Below are positions 42,090-51,640 of a stretch of 64,000 nucleotides of DNA, in pieces. The stretch's first letter is position 1, and every line of letters begins with the position of its first letter. The position numbers were made by a program, and so were the translations under genes. The notes under the pieces were generated by a model that was not told the DNA's origin, searched no databases, and saw only the letters and a list, made by a program, of their open reading frames with translations. The stretch comes from an uncultured Methanospirillum sp. (lineage in GTDB: Archaea; Halobacteriota; Methanomicrobia; Methanomicrobiales; Methanospirillaceae), in the NCBI RefSeq assembly GCF_963668475.1, contig NZ_OY764544.1, positions 3,533,986 through 3,597,985 of the forward strand, in the 5' to 3' direction.

Positions 42090-44533
42090 TTATACCGAGA
42101 AATGAGAGATCTGATCAGATATTCCATCAACTGCCTGGTTGAGTTCTATCATATGGGATGCAATCTCTTCTGTAGCCGAGTTGGCCCTTGAGGTTGCCCC
42201 TGCGGAGTCGTGACATGCCTCGGCTGCCTTACGGATGTACCCGTCAACCTCGTGAATCCTGCCTTTTATCTCTTGTGCGGTACCAGCCTGTGCCTCGGCT
42301 GATGAAGCAATTTGTGATATCCCACCTGATCTCTTCTGAATCGAACTTATTACCCTGTAGAAGGCATCAACCGCTTCTCCGAAAGCCGCACCCTGTTATC
42401 CTGACTGGCGGACAAGTGTCTTCTCTATTGACAATGCCTTCTTGATCTCTGTCTCCAGCTTTGAGGTTATATCCTGAATCTCGGCTGCTGCCTGTTCAGC
42501 ATTCATGGCAAGACCCTTCACCTCACCTGCGACCACGGCAAATCCTGCTCCCGCCTGACCTGCACGGGCCGCCTCTATTGCAGCATTCAGAGAGAGAAGA
42601 TTCGTCTGCTCGGTGAGGTCCTGGATCTTCCTGCTGATATTTGTGATATGGGCCATCTGATCTGCGATGCCCCCGATGATCATCGAGGTGTCATGCACAG
42701 ACGACTGAACGGCTTTCATCGCCTCACGTGCCTCAATAGCGAGTTGCTGTCCTGATTCGGCAACAACAGATCCTTCTGACGAAATTTCAGCGACCTTTGC
42801 ACTCTTTTCTGCGATCTCGGATGTTACAAGAGCAATCTGATCCATGGAAACGATAACCTCTCCCATCGCCTCTGCTATCTGTTCTGTCCTGGTGCTGATC
42901 ATATCACTCCGGTCAGCAAGAAGATGAGTATCTATGGTCATGGACTGGGTCTTCCCGAGTACTGATCCCGCCATTGATGAGAGGGTTCTCATCTCGTCCT
43001 GGATCACCTCGATCGCCTCGCCCACCTGCTCTCCTATACCGGCAATTGAGTCCCTGAATGTGGCAAACTCTCCTTCGACCCTGATAGAGGAGTTGAACCG
43101 TGCCGAGAAGTCTCCTGTTGAATACCGCTCAGATACCCTCATCGCCTCTCTGATAGGTGTGCGGATCCAGGCGATGAGTTCGTTGATTCCGGCGGCAAGT
43201 TTTTGAACTCTTCATCAAACCGCTCTTCATCAAGGGTCGATTCCAGGTTTCCCATCTTCACAGATTCTGCTGTCATGATGATGGCCTCGTTGAGATCCTG
43301 CTGCGCCTGAGCATGTTCTGCGAGTTTTTGCTCCCGGTTTACCAGAATCCGGATAAGGCTGTTGAACTCGGTGCTCACCTTTCCGATCTCGTCCTGACTG
43401 ATGACAGGTATCTGAACGCTCTTATCCCCATCAGCAAGGCGTTTCATGCCCGTGATAAGATATTTGAGCGGGGCCGTAATCCTGCGGGAGGCTGTGAAGA
43501 GAAGGATAAGTCCGACCGTTATCATCAGGCTCGCAACCGCGATAAGCTGAAGAATCAGGGCATTTGCATCTCTGGTGATCTCCTCTTCAGGAGTCAGTAC
43601 CGCGATAGTCCAGGGTTTTTCTTCGGACCCTATCCGGAACGGTACCTGGGTGATACTCGTCCCACCCTGGGAAGTCTTGTAAACACGGGCTCCTCCACTC
43701 TGTTCAACGGCCTCGCTAATGGTTTCATCAGGAATGAGCCCGGTGAACTGAGTTCCTACAAGGTCAGGTCGCCGAGTTGCCGCTGCGATCTCTCTTTCCG
43801 GTGTCACCATGACCATCATGCTTTCACTGCTTTCCGGGAGGGCATCCACTTTGGCTTGAAGAAAGTCCATAGCGATGTCTGCACCGACGACGCCGAGAAA
43901 TCGTCCCCCTACGTTCACCGGTGCGATAACCGAGGTCATCAGGACCTGCTCTCCCTCGATCTCATCCAGGTATGGCTCAAGGAGCACTGCAGACCCTGCA
44001 TCTTTGGTTGACAGGTACCAGTCTCCAGAATAATCTACTGATTCGTCTTCTTTATACTCATATTCGGTGATCGTGCCGGTATCATCACGGAACCAGTCGG
44101 TCTCGTACCTTCCGTTGCTGTCATACGGGGCAATCCCTTCAAACTCCCTGTCCTTCCCGTCAAATGCATTCGGCTCCCAGGTTGAATATATCTGGATAAA
44201 ATGTGGATTTGCCTGGAAGACCGACTTAAGCATCTGCGTTGGAGTATCTCGTGTGATAACGGTTCCACTGCTTTTTATCCCCGCTAGTGCATCTGCCAGT
44301 GACTGCACGGTCGATAGCGACCTGATTGTATCTGATGAGAAGCCTGCTGCAGCTGATTCGGCGGTTGTCACCTGTTTAGCCTGGGTATTTTCCAATGCCA
44401 CCGAATGAACCGATACCGCTGCGTATCCGATGATGAATGCTGAGGTTGCAAGCAGTGCCACTGCTCAGAGAACCGTTATCTTCCATCTGATGGAAACAGA
44501 GACCGTATTTCGAAGTGAACGTATGACTCCCAT
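42090..44533 (-). pseudogene. Degenerate methyl-accepting chemotaxis protein (three lesions)
   Basis: Restored, this is a chemoreceptor of about 814 residues: a short cytoplasmic start and membrane helix, a dCache-type sensor (residues about 50-315, WEPNAFDGKDREFEG and GVVGADIAMDFLQ), a second helix, HAMP, and a signalling domain with the hairpin tip [18 protein letters not shown]. Lesions on the coding strand: TGA at 44465-44467 in the first helix (frame runs from ATG 44533); a one-base deletion in an A run (plus-strand T run 43200-43204), which moves the frame; and TAA at 42396-42398, after which the normal C-terminus (starting QGAAFGEAVDAFYRV) continues in the same frame to 42090. Two long frames remain open (43139-44461 and 42396-43142). 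Confidence 0.88.
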
Positions 44534-44709
44534 ACCAGCACAGACCCCCGAGAGAGGATGAGAACTTGTGAACACTTCTAGATATAATCTCTGCCTGGAT
44601 GACTGGTTGAAAATGACGTGGAAGTTTCAGTTATTTTATACATTCAAAGAATGCCTGCTTTCCACTCCGGTGCATCCGCTTTTCCGTTTGAGAAGCGGAT
44701 GAAGTATTT

Positions 44710-45078
44710 TTATTCGCCTGCCCGAACGGTTCTGCCTGCTTCATATCCACTCATCCCTTCAGGTGGATGGCGGAATTTTCCTCCCCATATAAGCATCTCA
44801 TCAATGATCGGAAGTATACCACGTCCCTGTTCGGTGAGGGCATACTCCACCCGTGGTGGAACCTCGGGGTATACAGTTCTGGTGATGATCGACTCCTTTT
44901 CAAGATCCCGGAGATGCTTGGTGATGGTCTTTGAGTTGATTCCACACATCCTGCCCTGAAGTTCAGAAAATCTGAGTACGGAATCACGGAGATGCCAGAT
45001 GATCATAAGATTCCATTTGCTCCCTATGACATCCACCACTGCGTCAAGTCTGCACTTGGTAACTTTTTCGCATTTCAC
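44710..45078 (-). CDS. HxlR-family winged-helix transcriptional regulator
   Basis: 122 residues from GTG 45078, preceded by GAGG. HxlR landmarks: VVDVIGSKWNLMIIWHL, RFSELQGRMCGINSKTITKHLRDLE and VPPRVEYALTEQGRGILPII. Three cysteines (two near the N-terminus, one in RMCGIN) make thiol-based redox sensing possible, as in other HxlR members. It is divergent from a ferredoxin-nitroreductase gene with two short palindromes between them, so it probably controls that gene and itself. Confidence 0.93.
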   Translation of the reverse strand: MKCEKVTKCRLDAVVDVIGSKWNLMIIWHLRDSVLRFSELQGRMCGINSKTITKHLRDLEKESIITRTVYPEVPPRVEYALTEQGRGILPIIDEMLIWGGKFRHPPEGMSGYEAGRTVRAGE

Positions 45079-45091
45079 AACGTATTCCTCA

Positions 45092-45120
45092 ATAGTTACT
45101 ATTTGGTTATAGTATTACTA
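45092..45120. promoter_or_regulatory. Two palindromes, candidate HxlR operators
   Basis: ATAGT-T-ACTAT (45092-45102) and TAGTA-T-TACTA (45110-45120) are perfect short palindromes around a single central base, with centres 18 bp apart, in the 71-bp gap between the HxlR gene and the nitroreductase gene. Their position would block both promoters. Confidence 0.6.
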
Positions 45121-45149
45121 AACCTCTTCTGATATCTATAATAGAGTAT

Positions 45150-45992
45150 ATGGATGATTCTTTGAGCAGAGTTTCTATGACGATAACTGTTGAGAATAAA
45201 ACCTGCACCCGATGCGGGATCTGCGCTGATATATGCCCGATGGGCATCATTCACCCTCCGGCAGGTGGTGAGAGCCCTTTTGTGGCAGATTCGCAGTCCG
45301 GGTGGTGTATTTCCTGTGGGCAGTGTACTGCATTCTGCCCCTCCGGAGCCCTTACCCTGCAGAAGGATTCTGGTCTTGCACCTGAGCCTGCATGGGATGG
45401 GGACGGTGTTGCTCCGGATATCCTGATGTCATACCTGAAGAGTCGTCGCTCAATCAGGAATTTCAAGAGCGAGCCGGTTCCGAAGAAGACTATCGAGTCA
45501 CTTCTTGATGTTGCACGATATGCAGCCTCGGGTGGGAACGGGCAACCGGTCCAGTGGCTGGTCATCCATGATCCGGAAAAGGTGCAGAAGGTTGCCGAAG
45601 CAGTCGTCGAATGGATGCGTACACTTGTCGGGAGTGATCACCCGATGGGCAGGTATGTCCCATCCCTCATCGCTGGATGGGATAAAGGCTCAGATCCCAT
45701 CTGCCGGGGTGCTCCTCATCTCCTGATACCCCATATTCCAGAGGATAATCCGATGGCACAGACCGACGGGATCATCGCCCTCACCCATGTAGACATTGCA
45801 GCTCCAGCGTTCGGTGTCGGGACATGCTGGGGGGGATTCGTGGCGATGGCATCCCAGGCATCACCAGATGTTCGCGATCTCTTTGCCCTTCCGGCCGGAA
45901 GAAAACCGCTGTATGCATTAATGTTCGGGTACCCGAGGTACAAGCCTGCATACATCCCTACAAGGAATGAGGCCGTGATCACCTGGCAGTGA
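45150..45992 (+). CDS. Ferredoxin-nitroreductase fusion protein
   Basis: 280 residues. The N-terminal 65 carry two 4Fe-4S motifs (CTRCGICADICPMG and CISCGQCTAFCPSG); a nitroreductase fold follows from about residue 90 with RRSIRNFKSEPVPKK, the FMN-binding ASGGNGQPVQW and the C-terminal GYPRYK. It should move electrons from ferredoxin clusters to FMN and on to an unknown acceptor (quinone, nitro or thiol compound). ATG 45150 is preceded by TATAATAGAGTAT; ATG 45177 is an alternative. It is followed 13 bp later by an iron-sulfur flavoprotein, probably in the same operon under HxlR control. Confidence 0.94.
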   Translation: MDDSLSRVSMTITVENKTCTRCGICADICPMGIIHPPAGGESPFVADSQSGWCISCGQCTAFCPSGALTLQKDSGLAPEPAWDGDGVAPDILMSYLKSRRSIRNFKSEPVPKKTIESLLDVARYAASGGNGQPVQWLVIHDPEKVQKVAEAVVEWMRTLVGSDHPMGRYVPSLIAGWDKGSDPICRGAPHLLIPHIPEDNPMAQTDGIIALTHVDIAAPAFGVGTCWGGFVAMASQASPDVRDLFALPAGRKPLYALMFGYPRYKPAYIPTRNEAVITWQ

Positions 45993-46005
45993 AGAGGCGA
46001 ATATT

Positions 46006-46653
46006 ATGAAGATTTTTGCAATTAACGGAAGCCCCAGAAAAACCTGGAATACAGCAACACTGCTGCAGCATGCCCTGGACGGAGCTGCTGCACAGGGAGC
46101 AGAGACTGAACTGATTCATATTTATGATCTTGACTATAAGGGCTGTACCAGCTGCTTTGCCTGTAAAATCAAGGGTGGCAAGAGTTATGGAAGATGCATC
46201 CTCCGTGATGATCTGACTCCTGTTCTGGATCGGATTGCACGTGCAGATGCCCTGATCCTTGGTTCACCCCTTTACTTCGGAACCGTTTCCGGTGAGATGC
46301 GATGTTTCATGGAACGGCTCATGTTCCCGTATCTGGTTTACGCCAGGCCTCCGCAGTTTCTCTTTGAGAGAAAGATTCCTACCGCATTTGTGTATACCAT
46401 GAACGTCAGTGAAGGTATGACTCATGAGGCCGGGTATGACGTGCATTTCAAGACCAATGAGTCAGTGCTTGAACGGTTGTATGGCTCCTGTGAATCCTTC
46501 TTTTCCTACGAAACGCTGCAGTTTGAAGACTATTCAAAGGTGGTCTTCAGTTACTGCGATCCAGCAGAAAGGGTTGAGAGGAGAAAGACTGTGTTTCCAA
46601 AGGACTGCGAGCGGGCGTATGATCTTGGAAAACGACTCATGCAAAAGATATAA
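46006..46653 (+). CDS. NADPH-dependent FMN reductase / iron-sulfur flavoprotein
   Basis: 215 residues. The flavodoxin-like start KIFAINGSPRKTWNTATLL binds FMN; a cysteine cluster follows in GCTSCFACKIKGG with a further Cys in YGRCILRDD, the compact Isf-type pattern; then ALILGSPLYFGTVSGEMR. In methanogens Isf proteins take electrons from ferredoxin and reduce oxygen or peroxide species. It is 13 bp from the nitroreductase and fits an oxidative-stress or detoxification unit. Confidence 0.92.
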   Translation: MKIFAINGSPRKTWNTATLLQHALDGAAAQGAETELIHIYDLDYKGCTSCFACKIKGGKSYGRCILRDDLTPVLDRIARADALILGSPLYFGTVSGEMRCFMERLMFPYLVYARPPQFLFERKIPTAFVYTMNVSEGMTHEAGYDVHFKTNESVLERLYGSCESFFSYETLQFEDYSKVVFSYCDPAERVERRKTVFPKDCERAYDLGKRLMQKI

Positions 46654-46815
46654 TCACCCAGATTCTCCCTCTTATGTCATGAAACCCGGTCAAACAGTAT
46701 AGGTTTTTCATGACAAATCCCTGTTTTAACTCCACGACAACGGGTGAGTATAAGTAGAAGGTACATATATTATCCAGTAACCAATCTGTATCGCTCTGAA
46801 GGGTGGGTGCTCATC

Positions 46816-47661
46816 ATGAAACGAAAGATAATCACGATCGACGAGGAGAAATGCACCGGATGTGGCCAGTGCATACCTGACTGTCCTGAAGGAGCCCTCC
46901 AGCTCCTTGATGGAAAGGCACGGCTGATCAGCGATCTCTTCTGCGACGGTCTTGGTGCCTGTATCGGAACCTGTCCTGAAGAAGCAATATCTGTTATTGA
47001 ACGCGAGGCAGGAGCATATGACGAGAAAGAGGTCATGAAGAACATTGCCCGTCAGGGTGAGGCGGTTATCAGGGCTCACCTCGAACACCTTGCCGGGCAT
47101 GGGGAGATGGATCTCTATCACCAGGCGCTGGCATCCCTGCAGGAGATGCATATCGATGTGCCAGTTCACCGGGGAAGTCCTGATCATGCAGGGCATCAGC
47201 ATGACCACAACCCGTTCGCTGCCTGTCCGGGATCAGCGGCAAGGATCATTGAGCATACGAGGCAGTCGTCACAAGCTCCTGTCCATGCAGAGTCTGAACT
47301 GCGGCAGTGGCCTGTTCAACTTAAGCTTCTCAATCCAGCAAACCCGTATTTTGAGAATGCAGATCTGCTCGTGGCAGCAGATTGTGTCCCGTTTGCATAT
47401 GCAGACTTTCACCAGAAGTTACTCAAAGACAGGATTTTGATCATCTTCTGCCCTAAACTGGATTCAGATATTGAGGGTTACATAACCAAACTGGCAGAGA
47501 TACTAAAGATCCATACGATCAGATCCATCACAACCGTGCATATGATCGTCCCCTGTTGCAGTGGTGTTACATATGTGGTCAATGAGGCACTGAAACTATC
47601 AGGAAAAGAGATACCTGTTCATGATATCATCATCACCCTTCAAGGGACTATCGCAGAGTGA
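46816..47661 (+). CDS. Two-cluster ferredoxin-domain protein with unknown C-terminal domain
   Basis: 281 residues from ATG 46816 (ribosome site GGGTG; an in-frame GTG at 46744 has none). Residues 1-65 hold CTGCGQCIPDCPEG and, in the second site, CDGLGACIGTCPEE, which lacks one cysteine of the usual CxxCxxC (Leu in place of Cys), so one full and one modified cluster are expected. A His-rich linker (DHAGHQHDHN) leads to a domain with VAADCVPFAYADFH, IIFCPKL and IVPCCSGVTYVV; its cysteines suggest a further metal site. Known in methanogens and clostridia as an uncharacterised ferredoxin family. TATA at 46763-46772. Confidence 0.85.
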   Translation: MKRKIITIDEEKCTGCGQCIPDCPEGALQLLDGKARLISDLFCDGLGACIGTCPEEAISVIEREAGAYDEKEVMKNIARQGEAVIRAHLEHLAGHGEMDLYHQALASLQEMHIDVPVHRGSPDHAGHQHDHNPFAACPGSAARIIEHTRQSSQAPVHAESELRQWPVQLKLLNPANPYFENADLLVAADCVPFAYADFHQKLLKDRILIIFCPKLDSDIEGYITKLAEILKIHTIRSITTVHMIVPCCSGVTYVVNEALKLSGKEIPVHDIIITLQGTIAE

Positions 47662-47685
47662 GTCAGGTATCTGACCTACCCACGT

Positions 47686-47694
47686 ATTTATACA
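47686..47694 (+). promoter_or_regulatory. TATA box of tpiA, leaderless arrangement
   Basis: ATTTATACA centred at 47690, about 27 bp before ATG 47717, with no ribosome site between. Confidence 0.6.
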
Positions 47695-47716
47695 ACCCGG
47701 GTTCTAATTTATCGGT

Positions 47717-48400
47717 ATGGCACACCATACGATCAAATCCCCTGTGGTCCTTGTTAACCTCAAATGTTACCAGGAGTCAGTGGGTCACGGTGCCCACCGG
47801 ATAGCACAGGCAGCACAGGAAGTTGCAGAAGAGAGCGGCGTCTCTATTGGCCTTGCACCGATGTTCATGGATATTCACCCGATCAAGCATCACTTTGATC
47901 TTCCTGTTTTTGCCCAGCACATCGATCCAATAGCCCCGGGTGCTCACACCGGACGCATTCCTCTCACTGCAGTAAAAGCAGCAGGTGCAGTCGGATCTCT
48001 GGTCAACCACTCCGAATATCGCCTCTCGATCGCAGATATCGAGACAAATGTAATGGCTCTTCGTAAAGAAGGGATGATCTCATGTGTATGTTCAAATACG
48101 GTTGGCACAACCTCTGCCGTTGCTGCACTCGGCCCTGACTATGTTGCCATCGAACCGCCAGAACTTATCGGGGGAAAGGTATCAGTTGCCGAAGCAAATC
48201 CTGATATTATCACCGGATCGGTTCAGGCAGCCTTGAAGGCAAATCCTGATGTAAAGGTTCTCACCGGGGCAGGGATCCACTCCGGAAAATGTGTGAAGAC
48301 CGCTGTTGATCTCGGAACCGTAGGTGTACTTCTTGCATCAAGTGTGGTAAAAGCAGAAGACCCGGGTGCAGTACTGCGTGATCTGGTCTCACTCCTGTAA
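47717..48400 (+). CDS. tpiA: Triosephosphate isomerase, archaeal type
   Basis: 227 residues, the short archaeal tetrameric form. It interconverts dihydroxyacetone phosphate and glyceraldehyde 3-phosphate. Key parts: substrate Lys in [12 protein letters not shown], the catalytic His in VNHSEYRLS, catalytic Glu in [11 protein letters not shown] with the mobile loop, and phosphate-binding GAGIHSGK and [11 protein letters not shown]. It works with ppdK in gluconeogenesis. TATA 27 bp before the start suggests a leaderless mRNA. Confidence 0.97.
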   Translation: MAHHTIKSPVVLVNLKCYQESVGHGAHRIAQAAQEVAEESGVSIGLAPMFMDIHPIKHHFDLPVFAQHIDPIAPGAHTGRIPLTAVKAAGAVGSLVNHSEYRLSIADIETNVMALRKEGMISCVCSNTVGTTSAVAALGPDYVAIEPPELIGGKVSVAEANPDIITGSVQAALKANPDVKVLTGAGIHSGKCVKTAVDLGTVGVLLASSVVKAEDPGAVLRDLVSLL

Positions 48401-48418
48401 CGACCAGACAAAATTGGG

Positions 48419-50059
48419 TTAATCCTGATAATGTTCGTCTATGGTGAGGAGCACTTCGGTGATCCGCAGTTCCTCGTCATAGTACGGCTGAATACTATAA
48501 TAGAGAGTCTTTTTTGGACTGGCTTTGGTGCTGTACTCACACCGCCCGTGAATGGGCTGTCTGAGTGCCTGGGCTTTTGAGAAGTCGGTGAGCAGACCGA
48601 TCTCTCCGAGTCCTGGTATCGAGTGCAGATTCATTCCCCGCAGCGAGCCGCTCATTTTTCCCAGCAGTTCTGAAGCCCGGTCATTTGACTCATGGATCTC
48701 CCCGCCGGGATCGCAGGTTAACAGACCGATATGGATATGATGAAAGATACCTGCGTATCGTCTCCGCTCAATGATGAGGGCCTTTGTTGCCTCCCTCTCT
48801 GCAGTGACATCGTGTCCGATCCCGACAGACCCGATGAGTTCACCGGCCTGATCATAGAAGGGGACCTTCCTGATCTCAAGATCAACCTGCTTGCCATCCA
48901 CGAGTACTGACTCATCCCTTGCTTTGCTCTCTTGTTGGGATGTGGCATCCGGCTGGGTCAGGATACCGGTTGAACAGGGGAGTTTTTGTGATGCTTCCTT
49001 GTTCTTAAACATGTACCTGCCATGCAAATCCCTTGCCCAAAGCATGTCAGGTACGGTATCACAGAGCTGACGCATCATGGAGTACATAGACTCGTACTTC
49101 TCTTTCCCTGACAGGAGTTCTGAGTGCATCTCCTCCTGGTGGAGTGCAGATCCAACGATGGAAGCTGCTGCCTGCAGGGCATCAACCTCAACCACTTCCC
49201 ACTTGCGTTCGGTAAGGCAGTCACAGAACCAGATCATCCCCCTGACCTTTCTGTCAGCAATGATTGGGAATGCTGCTATCGACCTGATATTCTCCTCGTT
49301 GATGAACCTGTCTGCAACATCAGAGAAGTTACCTGCAGATCCTACAACCGGAGATCCCTGCAGGATCTTCTCTTCCCAGCACGAGTCGCTTCCCGGGCAT
49401 AAGATCAGCCCCTCTGCCGGCTCCGGATCTCCAAGCCTGCTCCATCCACAGAGACGGTGATACCGCTGATCAAAAGGGTTGTGTGGATCTTCCCTGAATA
49501 CCAGCACCATGTCCACCTCGGTTGCAAGCCCGAAGAGGGTCAATGATTCCTTCAGGGCTTTCTTGAATGCCTCGCCTCCGAGGAAAAGAGTGGCAACCAG
49601 GCTTACTGCTTCAAGGATGGCATCCCTACGCTTCAGGGCGAGCCTTGCATTATGCTTGGTTATTGCGTAGTCAACCTTATGATTAAGTTCGGCAAAGAGG
49701 GTCTTTGTATCCCCTCCTTTCTGGATAAAAAAGTCTGCACCTGTATTGATAGCCTCGATAACTACGGTCTCTTTACCACGACCGCTGAAGAGGATGAAGG
49801 GTATTTCAGGATCAAATGAACGGATCTCCTTTAGGAGTTCGATCCCGTTCATTGTGGGCATCTCATAATCTGAAATTACACACGAATAAGAGCCTGATCT
49901 CAGGAGAGCAAGAGCTTCTTCTGCGTTGTAGACCACATCAACCCTGAATCGTCCCCCCCGTTCAAGGCACAGTCTGGTCACGTCGCAGATCATCGGCTCA
50001 TCATCCACATGAAGCACCCGTTCATGTGCAATAGCGGGAACGTCTGCCTGATTATTCAT
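48419..50059 (-). CDS. Receiver-GAF-PAS-PAS protein without kinase output
   Basis: 546 residues. A receiver (about 14-130; VLHVDDEP, Asp in CVISDYEMPTMNG, FSGRGKE) is followed by a GAF domain (about 150-315; PGSDSCWEEKILQGSPV), a PAS domain (about 325-420; PDMLWARDLHGRYMFKN) and a second PAS (about 430-540). There is no H-box, ATPase, GGDEF or HTH; the chain ends just after the last PAS. It may act as a phosphorylation-gated partner of another kinase. Start ATG 50059 follows a long AT-rich leader. Confidence 0.92.
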   Translation of the reverse strand: MNNQADVPAIAHERVLHVDDEPMICDVTRLCLERGGRFRVDVVYNAEEALALLRSGSYSCVISDYEMPTMNGIELLKEIRSFDPEIPFILFSGRGKETVVIEAINTGADFFIQKGGDTKTLFAELNHKVDYAITKHNARLALKRRDAILEAVSLVATLFLGGEAFKKALKESLTLFGLATEVDMVLVFREDPHNPFDQRYHRLCGWSRLGDPEPAEGLILCPGSDSCWEEKILQGSPVVGSAGNFSDVADRFINEENIRSIAAFPIIADRKVRGMIWFCDCLTERKWEVVEVDALQAAASIVGSALHQEEMHSELLSGKEKYESMYSMMRQLCDTVPDMLWARDLHGRYMFKNKEASQKLPCSTGILTQPDATSQQESKARDESVLVDGKQVDLEIRKVPFYDQAGELIGSVGIGHDVTAEREATKALIIERRRYAGIFHHIHIGLLTCDPGGEIHESNDRASELLGKMSGSLRGMNLHSIPGLGEIGLLTDFSKAQALRQPIHGRCEYSTKASPKKTLYYSIQPYYDEELRITEVLLTIDEHYQD

Positions 50060-50248
50060 GTATCGGGTTTGTCACTCGGTTTTTCATCTATTGAGTTGAA
50101 GATTTATGAGGAAAATCAGATGGAATACTTGCTATTGTTTATGGAATGCCTTACATATCAAGATGCGTTGCAAATATTAATAATCAATGAGTAAACATAT
50201 TTATCCGCTTCTTCTAATACAATATCAACCCTGGGTGTAGATCTAAAA

Positions 50249-50264
50249 ATTTCGGAAACGAAAT
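50249..50264. repeat. 6-bp hairpin with GAAA tetraloop
   Basis: ATTTCG-GAAA-CGAAAT is a perfect stem with a GNRA-type loop, ending 30 bp before the ATG of the secreted gene at 50295. In the mRNA leader it could be a stable hairpin. Confidence 0.4.
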
Positions 50265-50294
50265 ATTATCATACCTGACATCAACATACAATTG

Positions 50295-50999
50295 ATGAGA
50301 ATATTATCTGCTATTTTCGCAATACTCATATTATTTGTCTTATTCACCTCGTTTGTATCTGCTGCTTCTGCCCCTCTGCAGAATCAGTCAACCAAGGCTC
50401 TTATTCCTGTTGTAAATACATCTCCCACGCAAACTACTCCGACAGTACATGCAAATGCAACCGCGGCTTCGGTTGTCCCGGCCCAAGTCAATGCCTCTAA
50501 CAAAAATCCACCTACTCAGGTAAACTCTTCGCGTGTCCAGGCCGCTTCAGGCGATCAGCAGTTTCTGTTCCTGATGAACCAGTACTGGATTCCTGATCTC
50601 TTTGACATCAAGGGCCGTATGGACAGTTCGGCAACATTCGGAACTGATCTCCCCCAGATGCTGAATCTGACAGCAGATTATGCCAGGATACGGCTGAACA
50701 AGAACATCAACGAGACGAATGGATACTTACTCTCTCCCCCGGTGAGCAACCTGCGGACTGAGTACCAGAACGGGGTTGTCCGATGCACGAAGGTTATTGA
50801 CGGTGTCATGACATTGAACCGGAGTTCAGAAAAGTTCGGACAGGATGTACCGACTCGTACAGCTGCCCTATCGTTGTATGGAACCTGGCTTGAGTACCAG
50901 ACTATGAAATGCTACAATCTCCCGAACATTTCCTATCCCGACATTGCCACAGTACCCCCTGACCAGTTCATGCAGGTCATGGGAGCAATCACCTCATGA
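50295..50999 (+). CDS. Exported protein of unknown function
   Basis: 234 residues from ATG 50295 (a TTG precedes it). The signal peptide MRILSAIFAILILFVLFTSF is followed by a low-complexity linker of about 50 residues rich in Thr, Ala, Val and Asn, then a globular part (FLMNQYWIPDLFDIKGRMDS, LNLTADYARIRLNKN) with two cysteines and several N-x-S/T sequons. I do not recognise the fold. Its stop overlaps the start of the next gene by 4 bp. Confidence 0.8.
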   Translation: MRILSAIFAILILFVLFTSFVSAASAPLQNQSTKALIPVVNTSPTQTTPTVHANATAASVVPAQVNASNKNPPTQVNSSRVQAASGDQQFLFLMNQYWIPDLFDIKGRMDSSATFGTDLPQMLNLTADYARIRLNKNINETNGYLLSPPVSNLRTEYQNGVVRCTKVIDGVMTLNRSSEKFGQDVPTRTAALSLYGTWLEYQTMKCYNLPNISYPDIATVPPDQFMQVMGAITS

Positions 51000-51487
51000 G
51001 TGAGATATCTTTGTTTCCTGAAAAAATGGAAACTGGTAGGAAGAAGTTCCAGATTGCAGTCATTGGTGCTGCAGAAGCAGATCAGCATGTTCAGGATCTT
51101 GCGTTCAGGGTGGGTAGCCTGATCGCAGATGAGGGCTGTATCCTTTTGACCGGTGGCAGAGGCGGGGTCATGGAGGCTGCAAGCAGGGGCGCTCACGAAG
51201 CCGGGGGGCTTGTTGTGGGTATTCTTCCTGGTTCAGAAGGAAACCTGTACCTTGATGTTGCTGTCAAAACGCAGATGGGCCAGGCTAGAAATGTAGTCCT
51301 CGTCGAGTCTGCAGATGCAGTCATCGCGGTAGCTGGAAGTTATGGCACACTCTCTGAGATCGGGGTAGCACTCAGGATTGGAAAGCCAGTCTTCGGAATT
51401 GATACCTGGGATATTCCGGGCCTGACTCCCTGCCATACACCTGAAGAGGCAGTGCAGAATGCTGTCAGTTTTTGCCAGCCCCTCTGA
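50996..51487 (+). CDS. LOG-like Rossmann-fold protein (TIGR00725-type)
   Basis: 163 residues. It has a SLOG/LOG Rossmann fold: IAVIGAAEA at the start, GCILLTGGRGGVMEAASRGA as nucleotide-binding loop, and GSYGTLSEIGVAL as the shortened form of the PGGxGTxxE motif. The family (TIGR00725-type) has no firm function; related LOG enzymes release free bases from nucleotide monophosphates. It overlaps the exported protein gene by 4 bp and is followed by a strong T-tract. Confidence 0.9.
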   Translation: MSEISLFPEKMETGRKKFQIAVIGAAEADQHVQDLAFRVGSLIADEGCILLTGGRGGVMEAASRGAHEAGGLVVGILPGSEGNLYLDVAVKTQMGQARNVVLVESADAVIAVAGSYGTLSEIGVALRIGKPVFGIDTWDIPGLTPCHTPEEAVQNAVSFCQPL

Positions 51488-51499
51488 CTTCCGGACCGG

Positions 51500-51522
51500 T
51501 TTTTTATTTTTTTTTTAATTTT
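51500..51522 (+). terminator. T-rich transcription terminator
   Basis: Runs of T interrupted by single A residues begin 13 bp after the LOG-like gene and continue to 51522, the longest T-tract in the window. It fits an archaeal U-tract terminator separating this unit from the phosphate transporter genes. Confidence 0.7.
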
Positions 51523-51640
51523 GTTTGCATATAAATGGCCGGTTGGTTATAATCGTCACCAGGGTACGGCACTGGTCTCTCTCATCTGACGAACAGAACG
51601 GAGCATATTTAGCATATCAGAAGACATTTATTGCGATACC

